Assembly: GCF_902833085.1 (NCBI RefSeq) | Contig: NZ_CADFEB010000001.1 | Coordinates: 231,742 to 295,741, forward strand | Direction of reading: 5' to 3' | Length of the DNA: 64,000 bases | From: Burkholderia ubonensis | Lineage (GTDB): Bacteria; Pseudomonadota; Gammaproteobacteria; Burkholderiales; Burkholderiaceae | In this document: positions 26,665 through 34,073 of the stretch, one piece after another | Position numbering within the stretch: position 1 is the first letter of the stretch | How the letters are laid out: every line of letters begins with the position of its first letter | Made by a program: the position numbers and the translations under genes | Notes under the pieces: generated by a model | The model's database searches: none | Told to the model about the DNA's origin: nothing | The model's input: only the letters and a program-made list of their open reading frames with translations

Positions 26665-27462
26665 TCAATGCGGCGGCGCGATCAGCAGGCCCATCGCGTC
26701 TCGCCACCACGTATCGTCGACCCGGCCGATCCAGTCGTTATGCTCGGCCGATTTCACGACGATCAGTTGCTTCGGATCGGCGAGCGCGTCGTAGAGCGCC
26801 TCGCCGAAACGCGCGGGAACGATGCTGTCGCGCTCCGCCACCACGACCAGCACCGGACGGCCGAACGACGCCAGATGGGCGACGCTGTCATACCGGTCGC
26901 GCAGCAGCCACTTCACGGGCACCCACGGATAATGATGCGCCGCCACATGCTCGAGCGTATCCCACGGCGTGATGAGCATCAGGCCGGCAATCCTGTCGCG
27001 CTCGCGCGAGCCCGCCGCTGCGGCCACGCCGGCCCCCAGCGATTCGCCGACGGCCAGCAGCGGCGAACCGTACAGGCGATGCGCGAGCACGATCGTCTGC
27101 TGCGCGTCGGCGACCAGCGTCTCTTCGCTTGGCGTGCCAGCGCGCGGCCCGTAGCCCGGATACTCGGCGAGGATCACGCGCCATCCCATTCGGGTGAGCG
27201 CAGCGGCGTAGTACGAACGGTGCCCGGCGTGCCCGGCGTTGCCATGAAAGACGACGACCGTGCCGCGCACGGCTGCCGCCGGCTCGGCCACCAGTCCGCG
27301 AAATTCCTCCGCCGACGGCCATGCGCGCAGTCCGTCGGATACGACGTCGTCGATGGCGGCTTTCTCGGGGAAATAGATCAGGCGATCCTGCATCAGCACG
27401 ACTCCCGCGAAGACGATCAGACACGCGACGGCGAGACGCAGCACGGTTCCGGTGAGTTTCAT
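26665..27462 (-). CDS. Membrane-anchored alpha/beta hydrolase
   Basis: A 265-residue hydrolase of the YsgF/BEM46-like type. The start MKLTGTVLRL at 27462 gives one N-terminal hydrophobic anchor (about residues 5-23). The HGNAGH oxyanion motif, nucleophile elbow GESLG, acid in VVAERDSIVP and base His in SAEHNDW form a full triad. Upstream residues to 27516 contain no better start. Substrate is unknown. It is followed by the 114-residue protein and is divergent from the DUF2784 gene. Confidence 0.8.
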   Translation of the reverse strand: MKLTGTVLRLAVACLIVFAGVVLMQDRLIYFPEKAAIDDVVSDGLRAWPSAEEFRGLVAEPAAAVRGTVVVFHGNAGHAGHRSYYAAALTRMGWRVILAEYPGYGPRAGTPSEETLVADAQQTIVLAHRLYGSPLLAVGESLGAGVAAAAGSRERDRIAGLMLITPWDTLEHVAAHHYPWVPVKWLLRDRYDSVAHLASFGRPVLVVVAERDSIVPARFGEALYDALADPKQLIVVKSAEHNDWIGRVDDTWWRDAMGLLIAPPH

Positions 27463-27642
27463 CGCATCGAGCCCAATCCACCCGTCGCCCGCCGGCGAAT
27501 TCGCAATCCGCTCCACGCTTTTCCGCTACCCTGTGCGAAATTTCGTCATGGATGCCGTTGCGCCGCCGATCAAGCATACGCCAGCCGGCCGGTTGGCGTG
27601 CGGCGTGGGCGGCTGGCGTCGCCCCTCCCCGACAAGGTCATC

Positions 27643-28011
27643 ATGATCTGGCTGGCCAATGCGGTTCTGGTGTTGCACGCGCTGCTCGTGCTGTTCATCG
27701 TCGGCGGGCTGGTCGCGATCTGGGTGGGCGCCGGATTCGAGCGCGCGTGGGTGCGCAACCGCACGTTCCGGATCGCGCATCTCGCGGCCATCGGCATCGT
27801 CGCGGCGCTGGCGGCGCTCAATGTGCCCTGCCCGCTCACCACCATCGAGGACTGGCTGCGCACAGGGCAGGCCGGCCAGCAGGGCTTCCTGCAGCACTGG
27901 GTGAGCGCGCTGATGTATTACGACCTGCCGGGCTGGATGTTCGCGCTCGCCTATGTCGCGTTTCTGGCGGTCGTCGTGGTCACCTGGCGGCGCATTCCGC
28001 CGCGTGCGTAA
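27643..28011 (+). CDS. DUF2784 membrane protein
   Basis: A 122-residue inner-membrane protein with about three to four hydrophobic segments (residues 2-26, 45-60, 94-115). It shows the DUF2784 pattern LHALLVLFIVGG and the short conserved NVPCPLTTIEDWLR between helices. Function of the family is unknown. The start ATG at 27643 fits a first transmembrane segment at once after Met-Ile-Trp-Leu. Confidence 0.8.
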   Translation: MIWLANAVLVLHALLVLFIVGGLVAIWVGAGFERAWVRNRTFRIAHLAAIGIVAALAALNVPCPLTTIEDWLRTGQAGQQGFLQHWVSALMYYDLPGWMFALAYVAFLAVVVVTWRRIPPRA

Positions 28012-28139
28012 TCCGGCGACGGCCCGGGCCATGCGCCCATGCCGTCAAGCCCATGACGTCGCATCGCACCTTCGGTCCATTTTCCGCCGCGCCTGCCGTC
28101 GATATCTTGCTCATGTCGATATCAACCCGGAGGGAAATC

Positions 28140-28634
28140 ATGCAATTCGTTTATCGCGGCGAAGACAACGCACACGCAGGCAAGCCGGGCCGTACGCCCG
28201 CGGACGTCAGGAAGGCGGGCGGCTTCACGCCCTGGCAAGCCAGAACGCTCGCCGATGCAAGAAAGAACCTCGTCACGCTCGTTCAGGCCGGCACGCTCGC
28301 GCAACAGGCGCAAAGCTGGTGCCTCTACAAGAACAAGGAGAACGGGTGGTTCTTCAGCACGGGCACGGACACGCAAACCGCCTACGACCACTACGACTTC
28401 TTTTATCGCCTCACGACGACCGGTCTGCAGAAAGCCGAGTGGAGCGTGATGGGCGCCGGCGTCAACGTCAAGGGAATGAGCCTCTACCTGAACGGGACGT
28501 CGCTCGACAACTCGACGCTGATCGCGGTCATCTGGTCGGTGCGCCCGACGGAGCTGCTCGTGATGACGCCCGTGCCGGTATCGGCCATCGAGGTGAAGGC
28601 CGACGATCAGTGGAAACCGCTGTCGGGCTATTGA
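28140..28634 (+). CDS. Compact ADP-ribosyltransferase-like protein (R-ST-E motifs)
   Basis: A 164-residue protein with GGAGGGAAATC before the ATG. Residues 3-32 follow the start of pertussis/cholera/scabin-type toxins: FVYRGED with Arg6, then R-T-P-x-x-V-x-x-x-G-G-F (18-29) and a Trp. A second element is FFSTGTDTQTAYDHY (Ser73-Thr74), in place of the usual STS strand. The third is TELLVMTPVPVSAI (Glu138), resembling the catalytic-Glu strand 'E-x-L-x-x-x-x-[IV]-P-x-x-x-I'. The spacing 6/73/138 is close to that of pertussis toxin S1. There is no signal peptide or translocation domain. It stops 9 bp from the convergent MotB-like gene. ADP-ribosyltransferase activity is inferred from motifs only. 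A DNA-, protein- or small-molecule target is unknown, and it may be an inactive relative. Confidence 0.6.
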   Translation: MQFVYRGEDNAHAGKPGRTPADVRKAGGFTPWQARTLADARKNLVTLVQAGTLAQQAQSWCLYKNKENGWFFSTGTDTQTAYDHYDFFYRLTTTGLQKAEWSVMGAGVNVKGMSLYLNGTSLDNSTLIAVIWSVRPTELLVMTPVPVSAIEVKADDQWKPLSGY

Positions 28635-28642
28635 GCGCGCCG

Positions 28643-29314
28643 TCAATACTGCACGAGTATCGTCACCCGCCGATTCATCGCCCGCGCCGCCGCATCGTCC
28701 CCGGCCACCAGCGGCAGGTTGTCCGCGCGGCCGATCGCGGCGAGCCGATGCGGCTCGACGCCCCGCTCGACCAGATACCGCACGACGGCCCCCGCCCGCG
28801 CCGACGACAATTCCCAGTTGGATTCGTACTTCGCGGTCGAAATCGGCACGCTGTCCGTATGGCCTTCGACGAGGATGCTGGTCGACGGATGGGTCTTCAG
28901 CACGCCCGCGATGCGCGCCAGCACGCCGGACGCATCCGGCAGCAGCCGCGCATCGCCGACGTTGAACAGGATCTTCGCGTTGATGCCGATTTCGACGCCG
29001 TGCGCGGCGTTCACGACGGTCACCTGCCCCTGCTCCTTCAGCGACTTCAGCAGCGCGGACCATGCCTGCGCGGCGTCGGCCTGCGCCGGCGCATTCGTCT
29101 TCCCGGCCGCCTGCTGCGCCAGCGCCTGAAACCGCACGTCGAGCGCGTTGTACTTCGCGAGCTGCAGCACGTACAGCGCGAGAAACAGCACCATCAGCGT
29201 GGTGACGAGATCCGCATAGGAGATCAGCCAGCGGCCGGACTGCGCGCCTTCGCCGTCCGCGTCGTGATCGGCGGCGTCGGCCGCGAGGCGCTTGCTGCCG
29301 GATTGCGTGTACAT
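28643..29314 (-). CDS. MotB-like stator protein with OmpA peptidoglycan-binding domain
   Basis: A 223-residue protein. One transmembrane helix (about 36-52) is preceded by SYAD, with Asp35 in the place of the proton-conducting Asp of MotB. An OmpA-like C-terminal domain follows (EGHTDSVPISTAKYESNWELSSARA...NRRVTILVQY). It follows the MotA-like gene by 20 bp and is the last gene of the cNMP/FliG-MotA-MotB set. It is shorter than flagellar MotB (about 300 residues), and no flagellar genes are near. It probably works as the proton-driven stator anchor of the same device as its two upstream partners. Confidence 0.85.
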   Translation of the reverse strand: MYTQSGSKRLAADAADHDADGEGAQSGRWLISYADLVTTLMVLFLALYVLQLAKYNALDVRFQALAQQAAGKTNAPAQADAAQAWSALLKSLKEQGQVTVVNAAHGVEIGINAKILFNVGDARLLPDASGVLARIAGVLKTHPSTSILVEGHTDSVPISTAKYESNWELSSARAGAVVRYLVERGVEPHRLAAIGRADNLPLVAGDDAAARAMNRRVTILVQY

Positions 29315-29333
29315 AGGCTGGAATCCGTGTTCG

Positions 29334-30098
29334 TCACGCGAGCGATTCGGCCGCCCGGCCGCGAATATCGCCGGTCAGGCGCGTCTCGATCGTATGCGGC
29401 GACTCCTTGCGCGAGATCGCCAGCAGCCCGTCGAGATAGAGCTTGCGAAACCGCAGCTCGCTGTCCACCTGCGCGCGCAGCTTGCCGTACAGCGGCAGGA
29501 ACACGAGATTCGCGAGCGCCAGCCCGTACAGCGTCGCGACGAACGCCACCGCGATCCCCGGGCCGAGCTGCGCGGGTTCGAGAATATGGCTCGTCACCTG
29601 GATCAGCCCCATCACCGAGCCGAGGATGCCGAACGTCGGCGCATAGCCGCCCGCCTGCTGCCAGACGCGCGCCGCCGCCATGTGGCTGCGCTCGTATGCA
29701 TCGAGCTCGCGCTGCAGCGCGTCTTCGAGCACCGCGGTCGACACCCCGTTCGCCAGCAGTTCGAGCCCGCGCCGCGCGAACGGATGAATCCCGCTGACGT
29801 CCATCGATTCGAACGCGAGCAGGCCGTTCAGCTTCGCGCGGTCGCCCCACTCGAGCAGATCCGTCAGGCTCTGCCGATCGACCTGCCGCGCCTGCACGAA
29901 CGCGAGCCGCAGCTGCTTCACCGCATCGAAAAAGCGCGCCCACGTGTTCTGGATCATCACCGCGCCGAGCGTGCCGCCGAGCACGATCACGAACGCCTCG
30001 AACTGGAACAGCGTCGCGAAATGCCCGCCTTCGAGCGAAAAACCGAACACGATGGCCGCGCCACCGAACACCACGCCGAACAGCGTCAACAGATCCAT
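29334..30098 (-). CDS. MotA-like proton-channel stator protein
   Basis: A 254-residue, four-helix MotA/TolQ-ExbB-type protein. The ATG at 30098 is preceded by GGAGAGAG. Helices lie near 3-20, 33-50, 148-165 and 183-208. Conserved features are GGTLGAVMI, Pro-containing PTFGILGSVMGLIQV and LGPGIAVAFVATLYGL, and a cytoplasmic loop rich in charged residues between helices 2 and 3 that in MotA contacts FliG. Here the partner is likely the FliG-like protein encoded just upstream (19 bp gap). Confidence 0.87.
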   Translation of the reverse strand: MDLLTLFGVVFGGAAIVFGFSLEGGHFATLFQFEAFVIVLGGTLGAVMIQNTWARFFDAVKQLRLAFVQARQVDRQSLTDLLEWGDRAKLNGLLAFESMDVSGIHPFARRGLELLANGVSTAVLEDALQRELDAYERSHMAAARVWQQAGGYAPTFGILGSVMGLIQVTSHILEPAQLGPGIAVAFVATLYGLALANLVFLPLYGKLRAQVDSELRFRKLYLDGLLAISRKESPHTIETRLTGDIRGRAAESLA

Positions 30099-30117
30099 GT
30101 CTCTCTCCGGCCGGCGC

Positions 30118-31362
30118 TCACGCCGCCTGATCGGGATGGTTCGCCGCGACGGCGGCCGGCGCCTTGAGCGCGCGCACGGCATCCAGCAGGCGCTGCTCGA
30201 TGTCGGCGACTTCGACCGGATCGATCTTGATGTCGCGACGCATGACCCACGACACCTCGTTGCGGCGCGTCTCGGTCATCACCGAGAACAGCCGGTCGAC
30301 GACCGCCTGATCGTCCGCGCTCGCGAGCAGCTTCGCGAGGTCGTACGTATCGAACGCGCTGACGACCTCGAACAGCGTGCGCTGATCGACCCAGGCCAGA
30401 TCCTCCAGCGCGTTGAGCTCGCCGCCGCGCCGGACGTTGCGCCGCGTAAAGTACGCGACGCCCTTCTGCTCGACGTAATTGAGCACCTTCGACTTGCGGA
30501 ACGCGAACACTTCGTCCGCGATCTCGCCTTGAGACAGCTTGTTGAGCAGCAGCTTCTTCTCGACGCCGATCAGCGATTCGAGATCGGCGAGCTCGATCAG
30601 CTCGAGTTCGCTGCTGATCGACAGGTCGAGCTCGTGATCCGCGACCTGCTGCGCGCGGTCGGTAATGCGCGCGGCGTCGAAGGTCACGACCTGGCGCGCG
30701 TCGGCGGACGCCGCGTAATCGGCGGCCCCGCCGCTCAGTTGCTCGGCCTGCGCGGCCTCGATCGTGACGAGATTGAGCTTCTCCATGCGCTTGAGCATCG
30801 CCATCACGTGCGGACGCGAATGCCCGGCGACCGCGCGGCATTTCCTGATCACGTCGGCGAGCGGCACCGACGCCTGCTCGGCATACGCCTGCATCGGCCG
30901 GCGCGCCCACCCGTCATCGCCGCCGCGGCGCTCCCCGCCCGCCATCAGCGAGAGCACGTGCGCATAGGACAGCACGCCCGGCAGGAAATCCGCGTGCGTG
31001 TAGGTCGCGAGCTGGTCGTCCTTGCGCTTCACGCGGCGGATCATCGTGCGCACGATATGGCGAAGCAGCGCCGACACGCGCCCGATTTCGTCGTCCAGCA
31101 CCTCCGCCGGCACGACGGTGAGCTGACAGAACGTGAGCGCCTTCGCGGTATTACCGCGCGGCTCGGCGGCGAGCAACACGCTCTCGCCGAAGAACTCGCC
31201 CCTTCCGAGCGTCGCGACGACGACCTTCTTCTCGTCGCAACGGGTCGACAGTTCGACCTTGCCCTCCGCGATCAGATAGATGACCGCCTCTCCCCCGAAA
31301 CCTTCCGAATAGATGACTTCGCCGGGCGCCGCTGTGCGTGTCCACGACTGTTGACGATTCAC
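30118..31362 (-). CDS. Cyclic-nucleotide-binding domain fused to winged helix and FliG-like C-terminus
   Basis: I chose GTG 31362, which has AGGGGA 7 nt upstream; another GTG exists at 31380. The 414-residue product has a cNMP-binding domain (about 5-105) with an intact phosphate-binding cassette: GEFFGES followed by PRGNTAKA. A CRP-like helix-turn-helix/winged segment (about 160-195, ADVIRKCRAVAGHSRPHV...RMEKLNLVTIE) follows. The last 170 residues resemble FliG middle and C-terminal domains, with LDDR-like DLAWVDQRTLFEVVSAFDTYDLAKLL and the C-terminal helix EVADIEQRLLDAVRAL. FliG-C is the rotor face that stators push on. Fusing it to a cNMP sensor, next to MotA/MotB-like genes and away from any flagellar locus, suggests a nucleotide-gated motor-like device. 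The domain calls are from motifs; the function is inference. Confidence 0.8.
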   Translation of the reverse strand: MNRQQSWTRTAAPGEVIYSEGFGGEAVIYLIAEGKVELSTRCDEKKVVVATLGRGEFFGESVLLAAEPRGNTAKALTFCQLTVVPAEVLDDEIGRVSALLRHIVRTMIRRVKRKDDQLATYTHADFLPGVLSYAHVLSLMAGGERRGGDDGWARRPMQAYAEQASVPLADVIRKCRAVAGHSRPHVMAMLKRMEKLNLVTIEAAQAEQLSGGAADYAASADARQVVTFDAARITDRAQQVADHELDLSISSELELIELADLESLIGVEKKLLLNKLSQGEIADEVFAFRKSKVLNYVEQKGVAYFTRRNVRRGGELNALEDLAWVDQRTLFEVVSAFDTYDLAKLLASADDQAVVDRLFSVMTETRRNEVSWVMRRDIKIDPVEVADIEQRLLDAVRALKAPAAVAANHPDQAA

Positions 31363-31402
31363 GATGTTCCCCTGCTGCACTTACTTTGTTTTCGGCTGCG
31401 CG

Positions 31403-31419
31403 TCACGCTTCATGCGTGA
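31403..31419. promoter_or_regulatory. Inverted repeat upstream of the cNMP/FliG-like gene
   Basis: TCACGC-ttcat-GCGTGA, a perfect 6-bp inverted repeat 41 bp upstream of the chosen start. It loosely recalls CRP-family sites. No clear -10/-35 is seen. The surrounding 31363-31650 region holds no gene that I can support and probably contains the promoter of the cNMP/FliG-MotA-MotB part. Confidence 0.35.
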
Positions 31420-31650
31420 TCGTGGCTGCCGTTCCCCGTGCTCCCGTTTACGACACGGGATGCACGGTTCTTTAACGTCCTCGCAGGGGTTTCAGGGGGC
31501 GGGATTTGATACGAATCGTTTGCGCCGCGAATACGGGGGGCTTCATCCGGGAAAACGACAGGTCGCCGCGCGTCGCGCGAATCGACCGCGCCTGCTCCGT
31601 TCCTTACTCTTGGCCTTCAACGCACGCGATTGCGCGCCGTCGCACGCCGC

Positions 31651-32130
31651 TCATTCGTGCAATCCCCAGGACACGAGCACCGCGTGGATGTTTCGCGCGT
31701 ATTCGTCACGCAAGTGCGGCGTTTCCGAGTGATACGCGCCGATCGCCTGCCATGTGTTCCCGTAGCGGACCATCTTGCGCTTCAGCATCCACGCCGCGAC
31801 GTAGACGTTCACGCACGCGTCCTTCAGCGCGCCCGGCGGCACGCCGTAGCGGCGCAGCTCGCCGAAGTGCACCGAGTTGATCTGGGTCTGGCCGACGTCG
31901 ATGCTGCCATCCGCATTGCGATGCACCGCGCCCGGGTTGCCCTTCGATTCGTACCACGCAATCGCGCGCAGGATCTTCGGGTTGACGCCCTGGTAGCCGG
32001 CCGCGCGCTCGAAGCAGGCGTCGGCGGACGCGGCATCGTCCGCGCGCGCCGGCGCGATGAAAAGCACGCTCGCCGACATCGCGAACGCGCCGATCATGAC
32101 GCGCCGGCCGACTCGATTCAGCCGCTTCAT
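31651..32130 (-). CDS. Secreted lytic transglycosylase (SLT, IagB/VirB1-like)
   Basis: A 159-residue exported muramidase. A signal peptide ends at ARAD, then the SLT fold has catalytic Glu in IAWYESKGNPGAV, followed by GSIDVGQTQINSVHF and the YVAAWMLKRKM-Y-GNTWQAIGAYHS pattern. Such small SLT enzymes open the murein for trans-envelope machines (type III, IV secretion, conjugation, pili). It overlaps the upstream gene by 4 nt (32127-32130) and lies 288 bp upstream of the motor-like genes, so it may help insert that assembly. Confidence 0.88.
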   Translation of the reverse strand: MKRLNRVGRRVMIGAFAMSASVLFIAPARADDAASADACFERAAGYQGVNPKILRAIAWYESKGNPGAVHRNADGSIDVGQTQINSVHFGELRRYGVPPGALKDACVNVYVAAWMLKRKMVRYGNTWQAIGAYHSETPHLRDEYARNIHAVLVSWGLHE

Positions 32131-32510
32131 TGCGCCATCGCCAGCGCAGCCGCGCCGGCCCCCGTCGTGCGCCGATCGCGCACGCTCTTCGCGATCGCGT
32201 CGTCGAGCTTCTTGTCCACGGCGGCAAGCGCCGCGCGCGACTCCTCGGTCACGACGAGATGCACCTGAAATTCCGGTGCTCGCTTCACGGGTGGCGCATG
32301 GCGCGGTTTCTTCGCGTGACGCCCGCCCGCCGGCGCTAACGCCGGCACCTCGTCATCGCCGCCCGTCCCCGGCGGCAGCGACGCGAATGGCGGCAGCGGC
32401 GGAAACACCTGGTTGGACGCGGCGGGCGCGGCTGGTGCGCCGTCAGTGGGTTGCGCGGCAAACGCGGCGCCGCACACGAACATGGCCGCGCAAATCGACA
32501 GTCGTAGCAT
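32127..32510 (-). CDS. Secreted proline-rich protein of unknown function
   Basis: A 127-residue protein starting MLRLSICAAMFVCGAAFAAQ, a clear signal peptide. A Pro/Ala-rich, probably disordered middle (30-75, with VFPPLPPFASLPPG) precedes a C-terminal helical domain (EFQVHLVVTEESRAALAAVDKKLDDAI). I find no family. The ATGA overlap with the transglycosylase gene and 14-bp spacing from the upstream lipoprotein gene show one operon. Confidence 0.7.
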   Translation of the reverse strand: MLRLSICAAMFVCGAAFAAQPTDGAPAAPAASNQVFPPLPPFASLPPGTGGDDEVPALAPAGGRHAKKPRHAPPVKRAPEFQVHLVVTEESRAALAAVDKKLDDAIAKSVRDRRTTGAGAAALAMAQ

Positions 32511-32524
32511 CGCGAGATCTCCTG

Positions 32525-32911
32525 TCACTGCGTCGGACCGACCTGAACGCTGTACGGCCGGCAACTGCCGGCCGCCACGTTCTCGACGCGCACCGACCCC
32601 GCGTGCTGCGTCGCGATCCCACGCCGGATCGACTGGTTCAGGTAGCCGAAATCCTGTGGCAGCGCGGCCACGCGTATCGTCATCGGTTGCGGCTGCTTCG
32701 ACGCGAGCGCGCCGACTTTCGCGAGCACGGCGGTCAATTGCGGATCGCGTGCGCCGAGCGCATCGGCGGGGATGACGAAATCGACGAGCGGCGTCGACGA
32801 AGCGGACGCGTCGTTGTGCGCATTCGCGTCCTGACGTCCGGGTTGAAACTGGGCGCAGCCGGTGAGCGCAGTGGCGGCAGCGGCAAAGGCAAGAATGACG
32901 AACGGCTTCAC
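32525..32911 (-). CDS. Small lipoprotein of unknown function
   Basis: A 128-residue lipoprotein with MKPFVILAFAAAATALTGC, lipobox LTGC at Cys19. After a polar linker, a short domain includes VDFVIPADALGARDPQLTAVLAKVG and ends RPYSVQVGPTQ. There is no family I can name. As the first gene of the lipoprotein, secreted protein and transglycosylase group it looks like an outer-membrane part of a trans-envelope assembly. The association with the MotAB-like genes is by position. Confidence 0.7.
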   Translation of the reverse strand: MKPFVILAFAAAATALTGCAQFQPGRQDANAHNDASASSTPLVDFVIPADALGARDPQLTAVLAKVGALASKQPQPMTIRVAALPQDFGYLNQSIRRGIATQHAGSVRVENVAAGSCRPYSVQVGPTQ

Positions 32912-33121
32912 GTGTTTCTCATGCGGTCACTGGACCTGCGTTATCGGCAACGCGCCCGCGATGTTTACCCCTGTCGCGCGCGAGGCCCGCCGTGACGGGG
33001 GAACACGCCGTGCGTCGATTCTTCCGATTTAAGCGCGCTCTGGTCAGACGCCATTCATCCGATATTTGCGTGCGCCGCGCGCGTTTCCGTTTCCATTCGT
33101 GCGCCGCACGCGCTGCGGCAC

Positions 33122-33784
33122 TCAGAACTCCATGTCCAGCTCGTCGATGTCGTCCTGCTCCGCCTTCGCCGCGTCGATCCATTCCGCGACGAACGGCTGC
33201 TCGAGCACGCGCATGCAGTACTCGGCGATGTCGGGTTCGAGCTTCACGTCGTAGGTCAGGAAACGCGTGACGACGGGCGCGTACATCGCGTCGGCCACGC
33301 CGATCTCGCCGCCGAACAGCCACGGCCCGTGATACCGCGCGAGGCATTCGCGCCAGATGGTCACGATCCGTTCGATGTCGTGCTGCGCGCGCGACCAGAT
33401 GCGGAAATCCGGAAAGTGCGCGCGCAGGTTCATCGGCAGCGCGGAACGCAACGCGTTGAACCCCGAATGCATTTCGCCGCAGATCGAGCGGCAATGGGCG
33501 CGCGCCTGCCGCTCCTGCGGCAGCAGCCGCGCGTCGGGGCAGATCTCGTTCAGGTACTCCGCGATCGCGAGCGTGTCCCACACCTCGACGCCTTCATGCA
33601 TCAGGCACGGCACCAGTATCGACGGCGACAGCAGCAGCAGTTCGGCGCGCGACGCGGCATCGATCGGCACCACCACGGTCTCGAACGGCAGGCCGCTCAG
33701 TTTCGCGAGCAGCCAGCCGCGCATCGACCACGACGAATAGTTCCGACTGCTGACGGTCAGCGTCGTTTCTCCTGCGGATTTCAT
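33122..33784 (-). CDS. Glutathione S-transferase family protein
   Basis: A 220-residue GST. AGGGGA precedes the ATG at 33784. The N-terminal thioredoxin-like domain has SRNYSSWSMRGWLL (first Ser as likely glutathione-activating residue), PCLMHEG with the cis-Pro region, and DTLAIAEYLNE. An all-helical C-terminal domain follows (GEIGVADAMYAPVVTRF). Substrate is unknown. It is divergent from phaZ; the 289 bp between them hold no gene that I see. Confidence 0.87.
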   Translation of the reverse strand: MKSAGETTLTVSSRNYSSWSMRGWLLAKLSGLPFETVVVPIDAASRAELLLLSPSILVPCLMHEGVEVWDTLAIAEYLNEICPDARLLPQERQARAHCRSICGEMHSGFNALRSALPMNLRAHFPDFRIWSRAQHDIERIVTIWRECLARYHGPWLFGGEIGVADAMYAPVVTRFLTYDVKLEPDIAEYCMRVLEQPFVAEWIDAAKAEQDDIDELDMEF

Positions 33785-34073
33785 TTCGCGTCCCCTGTGA
33801 ATGCCTGTCGTGCACGTGCACCGAAAACGACTGGCGCCGCACCGGTGCCGCACCATCGCCGTGCGCCGGATTCGCCGGTCTGGCGCAACGTCGCGCCAAC
33901 GCTGCCGCGCGTTGCATCGATGAAACGATTTGCGTTGCGCCGCATGCGACCTTCAGGCCGAGCGCCCGCCTGCACGCCGCTGTGCCCTGTCAGGACGTGC
34001 AACGTGCGTGCCAGCCGCCGACTGGCATATAGCTTGCCTCGTTCGACGGACATCGGCACGAGGCGCGACGCTC

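Noticed and set aside
28643..31362. Zorya-type anti-phage system
   Set aside because: Zorya also has MotA/MotB-like ZorA and ZorB, but ZorA carries a long helical tail and ZorC/ZorD or ZorE partners are needed. The MotA-like protein here has normal length and none of those partners is present.
28643..31362. The organism's main flagellar motAB locus
   Set aside because: No cheA, cheW, flhDC or other flagellar genes adjoin, the MotB-like protein is short and the neighbour is a cNMP/FliG fusion. It cannot be excluded fully without the rest of the genome.
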